A stretch of 64,000 nt of DNA, from NCBI GenBank assembly GCA_021782365.1, contig JAJXVB010000001.1, positions 1 to 64,000 on the forward strand, in the 5' to 3' direction. This document shows, piece by piece, positions 1 to 9,437 of the stretch. This DNA comes from Pseudomonadota bacterium (GTDB lineage Bacteria; Pseudomonadota; Gammaproteobacteria; Burkholderiales; Gallionellaceae). Made by a program: the position numbers and the translations under genes. Below the pieces are notes generated by a model. That model saw nothing but the letters and a program-made list of their open reading frames with translations. It searched no databases and was not told the DNA's origin. The first letter of the stretch is position 1, and the number at the start of each line of letters is the position of its first letter.

Positions 1-605
1 AAAATGCATGATTGGCGCTCCCGTTCGATGCCTATTCCGTTGTCGCGCACTTCTATGGACAACTCCGCACCGCGGCGCCTGCATGCAACCATCACGGTTC
101 CACCAGGCGGCGTATATTTCAGCGCATTGCTGATCAGATTCGTCAGTATTCTTTCCAGCATCAGTGTATCGCTGATGACCGCTACCGGCAAAGGATGAAT
201 GACCAGACGTATGTTCCTGAATTCTGCCTGCATGCGGATATTGCCATTGATTCTGTCAAGAATGGCATTAATGTCGCAGGATTGAAGGTTAGGTAAGACC
301 GATCCTGCATCAAGCTTTGCAAGGTCGAGCAGCGAGTTGATAAGTTGTGCGATCGCATCCACCGATCTTGCCACCTGCCCAACAAGCCTCTGCTCTTCCT
401 CTCCGGAAATCTTTCGGCGCAATTCGGCCACATATAGACCGAGCGCATGTATCGGCTGACGGAGATCGTGACTGGCCACCGCTAGAAACCGGCTCTTGTC
501 GCGATATGCGCGCTCAGCCTCTTCCTTTTTTTCGCGCAGCAGATGTATCGCTCCTGCCACGCGCGGAGGAATGGAATTGCGTTCAAGGCTGCGATGTTCG
601 ATCAT
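1..605 (-). CDS. Sensor histidine kinase (HisKA + HATPase_c), C-terminus cut off by the window edge
   Basis: Reverse-strand translation from ATG at 605 reads MIEHRSLERNSIPPRVAGAIHLLREKKEEAERAYRDKSRFLAVASHDLRQPIHALGLYVAELRRKISG...ILTNLISNALKYTPPGGTVMVAC...EVRDNGIGIERER: H-box (SHDLRQP), N-box and G1 box. Open at the left edge, so missing from the ORF track. Confidence 0.85.
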   Translation of the reverse strand, partial: MIEHRSLERNSIPPRVAGAIHLLREKKEEAERAYRDKSRFLAVASHDLRQPIHALGLYVAELRRKISGEEEQRLVGQVARSVDAIAQLINSLLDLAKLDAGSVLPNLQSCDINAILDRINGNIRMQAEFRNIRLVIHPLPVAVISDTLMLERILTNLISNALKYTPPGGTVMVACRRRGAELSIEVRDNGIGIERERQSCI

Positions 606-620
606 GATTGTTCTCTGATT

Positions 621-649
621 GTCCGGCGTTGAACCCTGAAACGCCGGAC
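621..649. terminator. Stable hairpin between cspA-like gene and histidine kinase (10-bp perfect stem, 9-nt loop)
   Basis: GTCCGGCGTT-gaaccctga-AACGCCGGAC directly visible; lies 17 nt past the end of the cold-shock ORF. No clear U-tract on either strand, so it may be a 3'-end stabiliser rather than an intrinsic terminator. Confidence 0.5.
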
Positions 650-665
650 AAAACACCAGATAAAA

Positions 666-872
666 TCAATGAACAACCTGGATATTGGAAGCCTGCTTCC
701 CTTTCGGACCCTGAGCGACTTCAAAGCTGATTCTCTGTCCTTCCTTCAACGACTTGAATCCGCTGGCATTGATAGCCGAGAAATGTGCGAACAGATCATC
801 ACCCCCCTCGTCCGGCGTAATGAATCCGAAACCCTTTTCATCGTTGAACCATTTGACTTTACCTGTTGCCAT
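666..872 (-). CDS. Cold-shock protein (CspA family)
   Basis: [70 protein letters not shown]1 KGFGFI and RNP2 DLFAHF. Internal ATG at 872 preferred over 887. Confidence 0.95.
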   Translation of the reverse strand: MATGKVKWFNDEKGFGFITPDEGGDDLFAHFSAINASGFKSLKEGQRISFEVAQGPKGKQASNIQVVH

Positions 873-995
873 GATGCACTCCTTCACGTTTAAAGATTTA
901 AAGACTTACCTCTCCTACAACCTTGTTTGTCCCCTCTTCCGTCATACCCCCCGGTTGGGAAGAGGGACAAGGTATCGCTACGCGATCTCGTTGAA

Positions 996-1196
996 TCATT
1001 CTCTTGCCTTGGCTGCGGCGAAACAGTCTTCTCGCCAGAGACAGCCGTTCTGATCGCACACCCCCGCATATGCGGTTGCATAACAATCGAAATTGCCCTC
1101 ATGCCTCTGTATGGATTTGATAAGGTCAGCCTTTGCGCGCCTGCTGGTCTGAAGGCCGCGCAACTTGGCCATGTCCCGTATTGATTCAAGTTTCAT
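996..1196 (-). CDS. Small SAP-domain-like protein
   Basis: 66 aa; MKLESIRDMAKLRGLQTSRRAKADLIKSIQRHEGNFDCYAT... resembles SAP/Rho-N helix-turn-helix (KADLIKSIQ), with a Cys-rich C-terminus. Confidence 0.65.
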   Translation of the reverse strand: MKLESIRDMAKLRGLQTSRRAKADLIKSIQRHEGNFDCYATAYAGVCDQNGCLWREDCFAAAKARE

Positions 1197-1206
1197 CGTG
1201 CCTTCC

Positions 1207-1512
1207 TCAATCGATCACCTGCAGCGCCGATCCTGTCCGCACAAGCCGTATTCTCGACGCGCTCTCACCACTCTCAGCAAGTCTTGAAGAGCAATTTTCA
1301 AGCGCTGCCTGAGAGGAGGCCAGTTTGTTGCAAAGCGCTGCATTGCATGTTTCCAGTACCTCTATGCGTCGCATCAAATGCTCAGTTTTCATGGCGACAT
1401 TCTGCTCAAGGTAATTGCGATGTTGATGAAGCTCATGCCGCATCTTGTTTACCTGCTGCTCGAGCCCGAATGTAAACAGCTCCGAGCTCGACTTTCTATA
1501 TTTTCTTTCCAT
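1207..1512 (-). CDS. Small coiled-coil hypothetical protein
   Basis: Likely start MERKYRKSSSELFTFGLEQQVNKMRHELHQHRNYLEQ...; heptad-rich, 101 aa; upstream part of the 160-aa ORF looks non-coding. Confidence 0.5.
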   Translation of the reverse strand: MERKYRKSSSELFTFGLEQQVNKMRHELHQHRNYLEQNVAMKTEHLMRRIEVLETCNAALCNKLASSQAALENCSSRLAESGESASRIRLVRTGSALQVID

Positions 1513-1619
1513 GTCCCATCCTGTCCATGCACCTTGGTCGGTGCATGAAGGATTATGGGATTCCCTGTTCGGTTGCAACATCGGGTGATGCTGATTTTTA
1601 AATGGAAAACAAAGACATA

Positions 1620-1641
1620 CCAATAGGAAATTCCCTACTGG
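1620..1641. promoter_or_regulatory. Quasi-palindromic operator-like site (inverted heptads TAGGAAA/TTCCCTA)
   Basis: CCAATAGGAAATTCCCTACTGG, 108 bp upstream of the 1207-1512 ORF; related to the site at 3980-3995. Confidence 0.45.
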
Positions 1642-1657
1642 AATAAGAAATGCAGGC

Positions 1658-2296
1658 TCAATGGGAAAACAGATTGTGGGAAACCGCATAGTGAACCAAA
1701 TCGGCAGTGCTGTTGAGATTCATCTTCACCATCAGATTCAGTTTGTGCGTGCTCACGGTCTTGTTGCTGATGCAAAGGCGCTCCGCAATTTCATTGACCC
1801 TTCTGCCTTTCACCAGATATCCGAATATCTCGAATTCGCGCTCGGACAAAAGGCAGTGTGGTGCCCTCTGTTCTGGCAGCAGCGCATCGAATGCAAGCTG
1901 TTCAGCAAGCGCAGAATTGATATATTTCCCCCCCGCAGCAACCCTGCGTATCGCATCCTGCAAAACCTCAGGATCGCTGTCTTTCGAGACAAAACCCGAG
2001 GCCCCCGCCTTGATTGCGCGAGAGGCAACCTGCGTCTCGTTGTGCATGCTGAAAACAAGTATGTGCACTTCTGGAAAATCGCACTTGATCTGGTTGATCA
2101 GGTCCATACCATTCACGCCCGGCATGGTGAGATCCAGAAGCACCAGATCCACATCGCTGTGCTCCTTCAGCTTGGACAGCACATCCGGACCATTGACGGC
2201 TTCCCCGACCACCCTGATATCCAATGTCAGCGCAAGGATTTTATTGATGCCTTCTCGCACGATGGCATGATCGTCGGCAATCAAGATTTTAATCAT
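1658..2296 (-). CDS. NarL/FixJ-family response regulator
   Basis: Receiver (ILIADDHAIVREG, DLVLLDLTMPGVNG, SKDSDPEVL) and LuxR-type HTH (LSEREFEIFGYLVKGRRVNEIAERLCISNKTVSTHKLNLMVKM). Confidence 0.95.
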   Translation of the reverse strand: MIKILIADDHAIVREGINKILALTLDIRVVGEAVNGPDVLSKLKEHSDVDLVLLDLTMPGVNGMDLINQIKCDFPEVHILVFSMHNETQVASRAIKAGASGFVSKDSDPEVLQDAIRRVAAGGKYINSALAEQLAFDALLPEQRAPHCLLSEREFEIFGYLVKGRRVNEIAERLCISNKTVSTHKLNLMVKMNLNSTADLVHYAVSHNLFSH

Positions 2297-3932
2297 CGAT
2301 TCTTCTCCCTGGATTGGTCTGGTAAGGCGGCATGTAAACCATCACGGTCGTGCCATGGCCCTTTTCGCTGGTTAATTCCACCTTGCCTTGCACCGCAAGT
2401 GCGCGCTCACGCATCCCCATCAGCCCGAAAGATTTCTTTGCCGGCATTTCGGATGGATCGAATCCCACGCCATTGTCGTGGATTGAAACGCAGACGCATT
2501 CACCGCATTGCCTGAACGAAATTTCAACTTCAGTTGCTTGCGCGTGTCTTGCGATATTGGTCAAAGACTCCTGCACTATGCGGAAGAGAGTCAGCGTGTG
2601 TGCATCATCTAGCTGCTCCAGTATATCCATTTCATGCGAAATCTTGACACTGCACTTGATCCCGGTGCGCCCTGAAAAATCATTTCCCAGCCAGCTGACT
2701 GCAGCCATGATCCCCATATCCAGTATGGGAGGGCGCAGGTTCGTCGCCACATTGCGCACCCCGCTTATCGCTTTGTCCACCAGCATCAGCATGTCTTTTA
2801 TCATGCCCTTCATCTCAGGCTCATGCTCGGAAAACTGGATGCGCAGCAAAGAGATGTCCATGCGCAGAGCTGTCAGGGTTTGTCCAAGCTCATCGTGCAG
2901 CTCGCGCGCAATGCGTTTCATCTCAGCCTCGCGGGCTGCGATGCTCTGGGTAGACATTTGACGCAACAAGCGCTGGTATTCCTTGAGCTCTGATTCGGTA
3001 TTTTTGCGTTCGGTGATGTCCCGAACTACGCATTTCAGGTAGGTTTTATCCCCGATAACGAGCTTCACTCCCCTCGCCTCTACGCGTATTACCTGGCCAT
3101 TCGGCTTTTTGTATTTGAATTCCGAAGTTGCAGTCATGCCCATATGCATGATCTGAAAAAATATCTCCCTGGTCTGCACCATCTTCTCAGGAGGACGGAG
3201 TTCCCAAATATGCATATTCCTCAGCTCTTCATTGCGTAATCCGCTCAATCCCAAGATTTCAGGGTTGTATTCGACGATCAAGCCATTCTCATCGGCAAGC
3301 ATGATTCCATCCAGCGTGCCGTCAAATATGGCGCGATATTTTTCTTCCGACTCGCGAAGCTTCCTGTCTGCCCTTTCGCGTTTGGTCACGTCGATCAGCA
3401 CGACGCGCAGCGAGATTTCGCCATGGCCATTCTCTATGCGTATGCACTCAAGGTATGCGGGAAAATCTGCGCCATCGATGCGGCGGATATTCAGATGACA
3501 CCCTTGCTTCTGATCGCTATTCAGTGCTTCCGCAAACACATTTTCCCAGCGCCCTGTATCCGATTGCACGATATATTGGCTGAAGCGCTGGTTGAGCAGC
3601 AGTTTCCGCTCGATGCCAAATAGCTCCGCCGCCGCATAGTTCATCTCATAGATCAATCCGTATGTATTCAGCGTGAAGAGCGCGATGGGTGAAAAATCGA
3701 AAAGGTCAAGATAACGGTCATGGGATTCTTTGAGCAGAGTCTGAGTCTGGCGCAGCTTTTCTTTCTGCGATTCAAGTTCAAACTGAAAGGTGTGCGACAT
3801 TGATTCGGCAAAGGGTTCGGACTCGCTCTCCCTTTTAATCTCAGCCATCGCGTACACCTGCTCTGAATGATCGCTCACACGTTCTTCCCTCGATGAATAG
3901 TGGATTCTCAGTTCGTGAAAGCGCTCCGTCAT
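2289..3932 (-). CDS. PAS-containing sensor histidine kinase, NarX/HisKA_3 type
   Basis: Three PAS-like segments, then AREAEMKRIARELHDELGQTLTALRMDISLL (HisKA_3) and HATPase (DNGVGFDPSEMPAKKSFGLMGMRERA). Start MTERFHELR chosen; the longer ORF start at 4052 would include an operator-like palindrome. Confidence 0.9.
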   Translation of the reverse strand: MTERFHELRIHYSSREERVSDHSEQVYAMAEIKRESESEPFAESMSHTFQFELESQKEKLRQTQTLLKESHDRYLDLFDFSPIALFTLNTYGLIYEMNYAAAELFGIERKLLLNQRFSQYIVQSDTGRWENVFAEALNSDQKQGCHLNIRRIDGADFPAYLECIRIENGHGEISLRVVLIDVTKRERADRKLRESEEKYRAIFDGTLDGIMLADENGLIVEYNPEILGLSGLRNEELRNMHIWELRPPEKMVQTREIFFQIMHMGMTATSEFKYKKPNGQVIRVEARGVKLVIGDKTYLKCVVRDITERKNTESELKEYQRLLRQMSTQSIAAREAEMKRIARELHDELGQTLTALRMDISLLRIQFSEHEPEMKGMIKDMLMLVDKAISGVRNVATNLRPPILDMGIMAAVSWLGNDFSGRTGIKCSVKISHEMDILEQLDDAHTLTLFRIVQESLTNIARHAQATEVEISFRQCGECVCVSIHDNGVGFDPSEMPAKKSFGLMGMRERALAVQGKVELTSEKGHGTTVMVYMPPYQTNPGRRIDD

Positions 3933-3979
3933 TCGCTTTCGCGGGGCTTCAATATTTGCATTATTCACTATAACTTGAT

Positions 3980-3995
3980 ATAGGAATAATCCTAT
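3980..3995. promoter_or_regulatory. Palindromic operator-like site (TAGGAAT/AATCCTA inverted heptads)
   Basis: ATAGGA-ATAA-TCCTAT, 48 bp upstream of the preferred histidine kinase start at 3932. Confidence 0.45.
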
Positions 3996-4078
3996 TGAAA
4001 GATGAAATTTCCTTAACTCGCAGAAATTTCCAGCCGATAGGCTAAAATTCAAGATTCATTGTTTAAGGAAGGCCTTCA

Positions 4079-5494
4079 TTGAAGACGATCAGCATTCGCG
4101 ATGTGATGAAAAGCAGCGGTGTGGCATTCGGAACCAGCGGCGCGCGTGGCCTTGTTAGCTCCATGACCGATGAAGTGTGTGCAGCCTATGCGATGGCCTT
4201 TCTGTCTGTCACCAGCAAATCTTTTACTATCAACCGCATAGCGATAGGAATTGATTTGCGCCCCAGCAGCCCGCGCATCGCAAAAGCCTGCGCATCGGCA
4301 CTGCACCACGCAGGCATCATCGTCGAGTATTGCGGCGCGCTGCCGACGCCGGCCCTGGCGCTGTACGCTCAGGATCAATATATACCTGCGATCATGGTCA
4401 CCGGCAGCCACATTCCCTTCGACAGAAACGGCATCAAGTTCTATCGCCCTGACGGGGAGATCACCAAATCTGACGAATCGGCCATCGCCGATGCCATTGT
4501 CGAGATGCATGAAGGCGAATGCGAATTGCCTTCCATGAATCCTGCAGCGATCGAACATTACGTTCAGCGCTATCTCGATTTCTTCCCGAACCTCAGCAGC
4601 ATGCATCTTGGCGTATATGAGCATTCCAGCGTAGCGCGCGATGCATTGAAGCGCGTACTGGAAGGGCTGGGCGCAAAAGTCACCTCTTTAGGCCGCACCG
4701 AAGAATTCGTTCCCATCGATACCGAAGCGGTTACCGATGTAGACATTAGGCGCGGGCGTGACTGGGCTAAATCCCACCATTTCGATGCGATCATCTCGAC
4801 CGATGGCGATGGAGACCGCCCGCTGATTTCAGACGAAAACGGGAATTGGCTGCGCGGGGATATCGTGGGCCTGATCTGCGCTAGGTATCTCGGCGCAAAA
4901 CATGTGGCCGTGCCTGTCAGCTGTAATACCGCGATCGAGCTTTGCGGCGCTTTCGAAGCAGTCGCCAGAACCAGAATTGGATCGCCCTATGTGATCGAAG
5001 GCATGAAGGAATTCAAGCAAGATGCGGTGGTCGGATTCGAGGCCAACGGTGGCTTTCTGGTCGGCTCGGCATTCGAGCGCAACGGAAAAATGCTCTCTCC
5101 TCTGCCGACGAGAGATGCCGTCTTGCCCGCCCTCGCAGTCCTCGCTGCCGCAAGAGAAATGCAGGTCAAGGTGTCCGACCTCTTGAAGGGGCTGCCAGAG
5201 CGATACACCGCAAGCGACAGGCTGCAGAATTTCCCCGGTGAAAAAAGCCTGGATCTGATTTCCAGAATCACCCGCGATGAGCAGGTGTTGCTGGAATATC
5301 TGGCACCCGATGGAGCCAAACCTCTCGAAATAAACAATACCGATGGCTTGCGCATCGGATTCGACAACGGCGAAATCGTGCATCTCCGGCCATCCGGCAA
5401 CGCGCCTGAATTGCGCTGCTATTGCGAGGCATCGAGCAATGAGCGCGCAACGCAGCTTGTGAAATATGTGCTGGCAAAGATTCGAGCAGCCTGA
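4079..5494 (+). CDS. Phosphomannomutase/phosphoglucomutase-family protein (TTG start)
   Basis: Phosphohexomutase features: SGARGLVSS, VTGSHIPFDRNGIKFYRPDGEI (phospho-Ser loop), STDGDGDRPLI (metal loop), GFEANGGFLVGS, LRPSGNAPELRCYCEA. Confidence 0.9.
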   Translation: MKTISIRDVMKSSGVAFGTSGARGLVSSMTDEVCAAYAMAFLSVTSKSFTINRIAIGIDLRPSSPRIAKACASALHHAGIIVEYCGALPTPALALYAQDQYIPAIMVTGSHIPFDRNGIKFYRPDGEITKSDESAIADAIVEMHEGECELPSMNPAAIEHYVQRYLDFFPNLSSMHLGVYEHSSVARDALKRVLEGLGAKVTSLGRTEEFVPIDTEAVTDVDIRRGRDWAKSHHFDAIISTDGDGDRPLISDENGNWLRGDIVGLICARYLGAKHVAVPVSCNTAIELCGAFEAVARTRIGSPYVIEGMKEFKQDAVVGFEANGGFLVGSAFERNGKMLSPLPTRDAVLPALAVLAAAREMQVKVSDLLKGLPERYTASDRLQNFPGEKSLDLISRITRDEQVLLEYLAPDGAKPLEINNTDGLRIGFDNGEIVHLRPSGNAPELRCYCEASSNERATQLVKYVLAKIRAA

Positions 5495-6003
5495 TGATTG
5501 AAGAGAATTCCCGGATACACTTTGCCCATCTTGCGGATGCCGACAGAGTCAACGATGCCATCCTGGAAGGCTATAAAAGCCTAGAGGAAAAGGATTTCAT
5601 CCGGCGCAGTCATTCCTTTGGCGGACGTTACGAGAATCTATACATTGCCTCTTCGCGCATTCCAGGAATCGAAACAGTCCTCGATCAGGCTCGCAGTATT
5701 GCCTCGTCCCTGCTCAAGAGAGATGAGCTCAGGATGGGATTCTGGCTCAACGACATGGGGCCTGGAGATGCAACGAGCAGGCACGATCACGACGAATTGG
5801 ACGAGCTGTTGTCCGCGGTCTATTACGTGCATGTTCCGGGAAACTCCGGGAACCTGGTCATCCACGATGCTCATTGCAGAACCGAGGTCACGCCCAAGGA
5901 AGGCATGTTCGTATTCTTTGCTCCTGCCGTCGTGCATTCCGTGAGCGTCAATCAAAGCGCGGAAAGGCGCTTGTCGATCGCCATGAATTTCGGCCCTGCA
6001 TAG
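5494..6003 (+). CDS. Putative 2OG-Fe(II) oxygenase-like/cupin-fold protein
   Basis: Candidate metal-binding residues SRHDHDELDE ... NLVIHDAH ... VVHSVSVNQSAERRLSIAMNF; start codon overlaps the preceding stop. Confidence 0.65.
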   Translation: MIEENSRIHFAHLADADRVNDAILEGYKSLEEKDFIRRSHSFGGRYENLYIASSRIPGIETVLDQARSIASSLLKRDELRMGFWLNDMGPGDATSRHDHDELDELLSAVYYVHVPGNSGNLVIHDAHCRTEVTPKEGMFVFFAPAVVHSVSVNQSAERRLSIAMNFGPA

Positions 6004-6120
6004 ACCATAAGATCACCGCCAATTCATCCAGAATGAGATGAGGATGAAGAAGCATATCAAATCTGCTCGTATCATTTCGTGCATTTTCGGGCAAATTCTG
6101 AAGTTTCAAGCGTGTTAAGC

Positions 6121-7509
6121 TCAGTCTATCGCCTTGATGATGTCCTCGACAACCTTCTTCGCATCGCCGAATATCATCATGGTCTTGTCCATGTAGAAGA
6201 GATCGTTGTCCAATCCGGCATAACCCGTGGCCATCGAGCGCTTCACGACCAGCACGGTGCGCGCCTTGTATGCATCGAGGATGGGCATCCCGTAGATCGG
6301 GCTGGACTTGTCGTTCTTGGCCGCAGGATTCACCACGTCGTTCGCGCCGATCACCAGCACCACATCCGTATCCGAAAACTCGTTGTTGATCTCATCCATT
6401 TCCACGACCTGCTCATAAGGCACTTCGGCCTCGGCCAGCAGAACGTTCATGTGACCCGGCATGCGGCCTGCCACGGGATGGATCGCATAGCGCACCTTCA
6501 CGCCCTTTTCTGTGAGCGCGTTGGACATTTCATTGATCGCATGCTGCGCGCGCGCGACCGCGAGCCCATAACCCGGGACGATGATCACCGAATCCGCATT
6601 GCCCATCAGGAAGGCTGCATCGTCAGCACTCCCGCTGCGATAAGTCTTCTGTACGCCGTCCCCCGCCGCTTCAGCCGATGCTTCTCCGCCAAACCCGCCC
6701 AGGATCACGTTGAAAAAGGCGCGGTTCATCGCACGGCACATGATGTAGGAAAGGATCGCGCCCGAGCTTCCCACCAGCGAACCTGCGATGATCAGCATGT
6801 TGTTGTTGAGCGTGAAGCCGATGCCTGCAGCTGCCCATCCTGAATAGGAGTTCAGCATCGACACCACGACAGGCATGTCCGCACCGCCTATCGGCATGAT
6901 CAGCAATACGCCAAGCACCAGCGCGATCGCGGTCATGATCAGGAAAGGCGTCCATGAAGGGCTCATGAAGAAGGCAACGCCAAAGCCCAGCATCGCGATG
7001 CCAAGAAGCAAATTTAGCCAATGCTGTCCGGCAAAGCGCAGCGGCTTGCCGGAGAGTTTTCCTGACAATTTGCCGAATGCGATGATGGAGCCTGTGAAGG
7101 TGATCGCGCCGACGAAGGTGCCGATGAAGAGCTCGATCCGGTTGCTGCTGTGCAGCGCCTCTCCGGGCAGCGCAATGCCATAGGCGACCGGATTATTGAA
7201 TGCAGCCATCGCGACCAGCACGGCGGCCAGACCCACCAGGGAATGCATCGCCGCGACGAGTTCGGGCATCGCAGTCATTTCGATGCGGCGCGCGATGACT
7301 GCGCCTATCGTCCCACCCACTGCGATCGCAAGCAGGATCAGGGCCACGTTGTGCGTCAGGCTCAACGTGGTCAGCACGGCGATCGTCATGCCCATCATGC
7401 CGAACATGTTGCCGCGCCGGGAAGATATCGGCGAGCTCAAGCCCTTGAGCGTCAGTATGAAAAGGACAGCAGCGACCAGATAGGCCAGAGATACGGAATT
7501 GGCTGACAT
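6121..7509 (-). CDS. pntB: NAD(P) transhydrogenase subunit beta
   Basis: 462 aa; multi-TM N-terminus and dIII domain VIIVPGYGLAVARAQHAINEM...VRYAIHPVAGRMPGHMNVLLAEA...VLVIGANDVVNPAA...GMPILDAYKARTVLVVKRSMATGYAGLDN. Confidence 0.98.
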   Translation of the reverse strand: MSANSVSLAYLVAAVLFILTLKGLSSPISSRRGNMFGMMGMTIAVLTTLSLTHNVALILLAIAVGGTIGAVIARRIEMTAMPELVAAMHSLVGLAAVLVAMAAFNNPVAYGIALPGEALHSSNRIELFIGTFVGAITFTGSIIAFGKLSGKLSGKPLRFAGQHWLNLLLGIAMLGFGVAFFMSPSWTPFLIMTAIALVLGVLLIMPIGGADMPVVVSMLNSYSGWAAAGIGFTLNNNMLIIAGSLVGSSGAILSYIMCRAMNRAFFNVILGGFGGEASAEAAGDGVQKTYRSGSADDAAFLMGNADSVIIVPGYGLAVARAQHAINEMSNALTEKGVKVRYAIHPVAGRMPGHMNVLLAEAEVPYEQVVEMDEINNEFSDTDVVLVIGANDVVNPAAKNDKSSPIYGMPILDAYKARTVLVVKRSMATGYAGLDNDLFYMDKTMMIFGDAKKVVEDIIKAID

Positions 7510-7806
7510 TTACTTATCCTTCTTCTTGAACATCGCCAGCATTCTCTGCGTCACCAGAAAACCGCCGAACACGTTGATCGCGGCCAGCGCCACGGCGACC
7601 AGGCCGATAACCGATCCCATATCCATTTTTTCCGGGCTGGAAGCCAGCATCGCGCCGACGATGATGATGCCAGAAACCGCATTGGTCACCGCCATCAGTG
7701 GCGTGTGCAGCGCGGGCGTGACATTCCACACCACGTGGTAGCCTACGAATATCGCGAGCACGAATACGGTCAGATTCAATACAAAGGGATCTACTGCACC
7801 AGTCAT
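7510..7806 (-). CDS. pntAB: NAD(P) transhydrogenase subunit alpha part 2 (membrane)
   Basis: 98 aa; [40 protein letters not shown]; between pntAA and pntB. Confidence 0.96.
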   Translation of the reverse strand: MTGAVDPFVLNLTVFVLAIFVGYHVVWNVTPALHTPLMAVTNAVSGIIIVGAMLASSPEKMDMGSVIGLVAVALAAINVFGGFLVTQRMLAMFKKKDK

Positions 7807-7816
7807 GATATTGCTC

Positions 7817-8935
7817 CTATTTGTTTACCGCAGTGCCATCCTTGCAAAGCAGCGTGCCTTTTATGATGTCGTCTTCCAGATTGATGTTCATCGCGCCTGT
7901 CTTGTCGCAAAGCAGGTTGATGAAGTTCAGGAGGTTGCGCGCATAAAGCGCGCTGGCATCCGTTGCGACCATGGCCGGCAGATTGGTCTCGCCAGCGATG
8001 GTCACGCCGTGCTTCACCACGGTCTTGCCGGCTTCTGACAACGGGCAATTGCCGCCCGCCTCCACCGCCATGTCGATGATGACGGAACCCGGCTTCATCA
8101 GCTTGACCGTGTCTTCTTGAAGCAGCACGGGTGCAGGGCGTCCGGGAATCAGCGCCGTGGTGATCACGATGTCGGCCTGCTTGGCACGTTCTGCGACGAG
8201 TACCGCCTGGCGCTGCATCCACGAGGCAGGCATCGGCCTTGCATATCCTCCGACGCCCTGTGCAATCTCGCGTTCCTCTTCGGTTTCAAATGGCACATCG
8301 ATGAATTTTGCGCCCAGGGATTCGACCTGTTCCTTCACGGCTGGGCGCACATCCGATGCCTCGACCACCGCACCCAGACGCTTGGCTGTCGCGATCGCCT
8401 GAAGTCCTGCCACGCCCACGCCCAGGATCAGCACGCGCGCCGCCTTCACGGTGCCCGCTGCTGTCATCAGCATGGGCATGAAACGCTGGTACAGGTTCGC
8501 GCCCAATATCACCGCCTTGTAGCCCGCGATGTTGGCCTGTGAGGACAGCACGTCCATCGCCTGCGCGCGCGAGGTGCGCGGCAGCTTTTCCATAGAAAAC
8601 GCGGTGATGCCCTGCTTTACATAGGCATCGACCAAGTCTGTCTGATAGGGATTGAGCAGGCCGATCAGCACGGTGCCTGTGCGCAATTGCGCGATTTCAT
8701 CCATGGTCGGCGCCTTGACCTTGAGCAGGATGTCTGCCTCCTTGTAGAGCGTTGCCGCATCGGTGATCCTTGCCCCAGCCGATGCAAATTCCGCATCCAG
8801 ATAATGCGCAGCCACACCCGCACCGGTTTGCACCAATACTTCATGACCTGTGGCGATCATCTTCTTCACCGTTTCCGGCGTCGCTGCAACACGGGTTTCA
8901 CCTGCGCGAATTTCCGCAGGAATGCCTATCCGCAT
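7817..8935 (-). CDS. pntAA: NAD(P) transhydrogenase subunit alpha part 1
   Basis: 372 aa; [67 protein letters not shown]. Confidence 0.98.
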   Translation of the reverse strand: MRIGIPAEIRAGETRVAATPETVKKMIATGHEVLVQTGAGVAAHYLDAEFASAGARITDAATLYKEADILLKVKAPTMDEIAQLRTGTVLIGLLNPYQTDLVDAYVKQGITAFSMEKLPRTSRAQAMDVLSSQANIAGYKAVILGANLYQRFMPMLMTAAGTVKAARVLILGVGVAGLQAIATAKRLGAVVEASDVRPAVKEQVESLGAKFIDVPFETEEEREIAQGVGGYARPMPASWMQRQAVLVAERAKQADIVITTALIPGRPAPVLLQEDTVKLMKPGSVIIDMAVEAGGNCPLSEAGKTVVKHGVTIAGETNLPAMVATDASALYARNLLNFINLLCDKTGAMNINLEDDIIKGTLLCKDGTAVNK

Positions 8936-9046
8936 GAATCTCTCCTCGATTGGTGATTTTGTCTGAACTTGCCAGATTTATGCGGCCGCGATTATACCCT
9001 CACTCGCATCCTTGAGGACAATAACCACGATATATAGAGGGCATGT

Positions 9047-9436
9047 TCAGGAATACCAGCGCAGGAATGCGGCGCTTAGAAGTGCGATGAGACCCAATGC
9101 GAGCAGGGTGCGCCAAGCAATCGCCTGCCCCCTTTCAGTCAAATTGGCCTTCATGCAATAAAGTGCGAGCATCAGGCCTGATGCGACGCAGAGCATCTTG
9201 ATGATCAATGCGATCACGGCGATGCCGTGGATGTCGGGCAAATGCTTCTCGAAGGCGTAGGTGGTGATGCCAAAGGATAGGCCGCTTATCCCCTGCAACG
9301 CCCAGACTGCCGCGACCCACCTTGCAATCCTCTTGCGCAAATCAGGAAGCCCGAGCGCTGCAGCAGACATGCCCGCGATCGCTGCCGCGCCGATATTGTG
9401 CAAGGACTGTATCAGCGCGTAGAGCAGATTCTGCAT
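9047..9436 (-). CDS. Small integral membrane protein (CopD-like topology), function unknown
   Basis: 129 aa with about four hydrophobic helices; adjacent to the next small exported protein. Confidence 0.6.
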   Translation of the reverse strand: MQNLLYALIQSLHNIGAAAIAGMSAAALGLPDLRKRIARWVAAVWALQGISGLSFGITTYAFEKHLPDIHGIAVIALIIKMLCVASGLMLALYCMKANLTERGQAIAWRTLLALGLIALLSAAFLRWYS

Positions 9437-9437
9437 G

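Noticed and set aside
1661-2515. 284-aa plus-strand ORF
   Set aside because: Antisense to the response regulator and kinase end; low-complexity mirror translation with no recognisable domain.
6079-6843. 254-aa His-rich plus-strand ORF
   Set aside because: His/Arg-rich composition is typical of an antisense frame; overlaps pntB.
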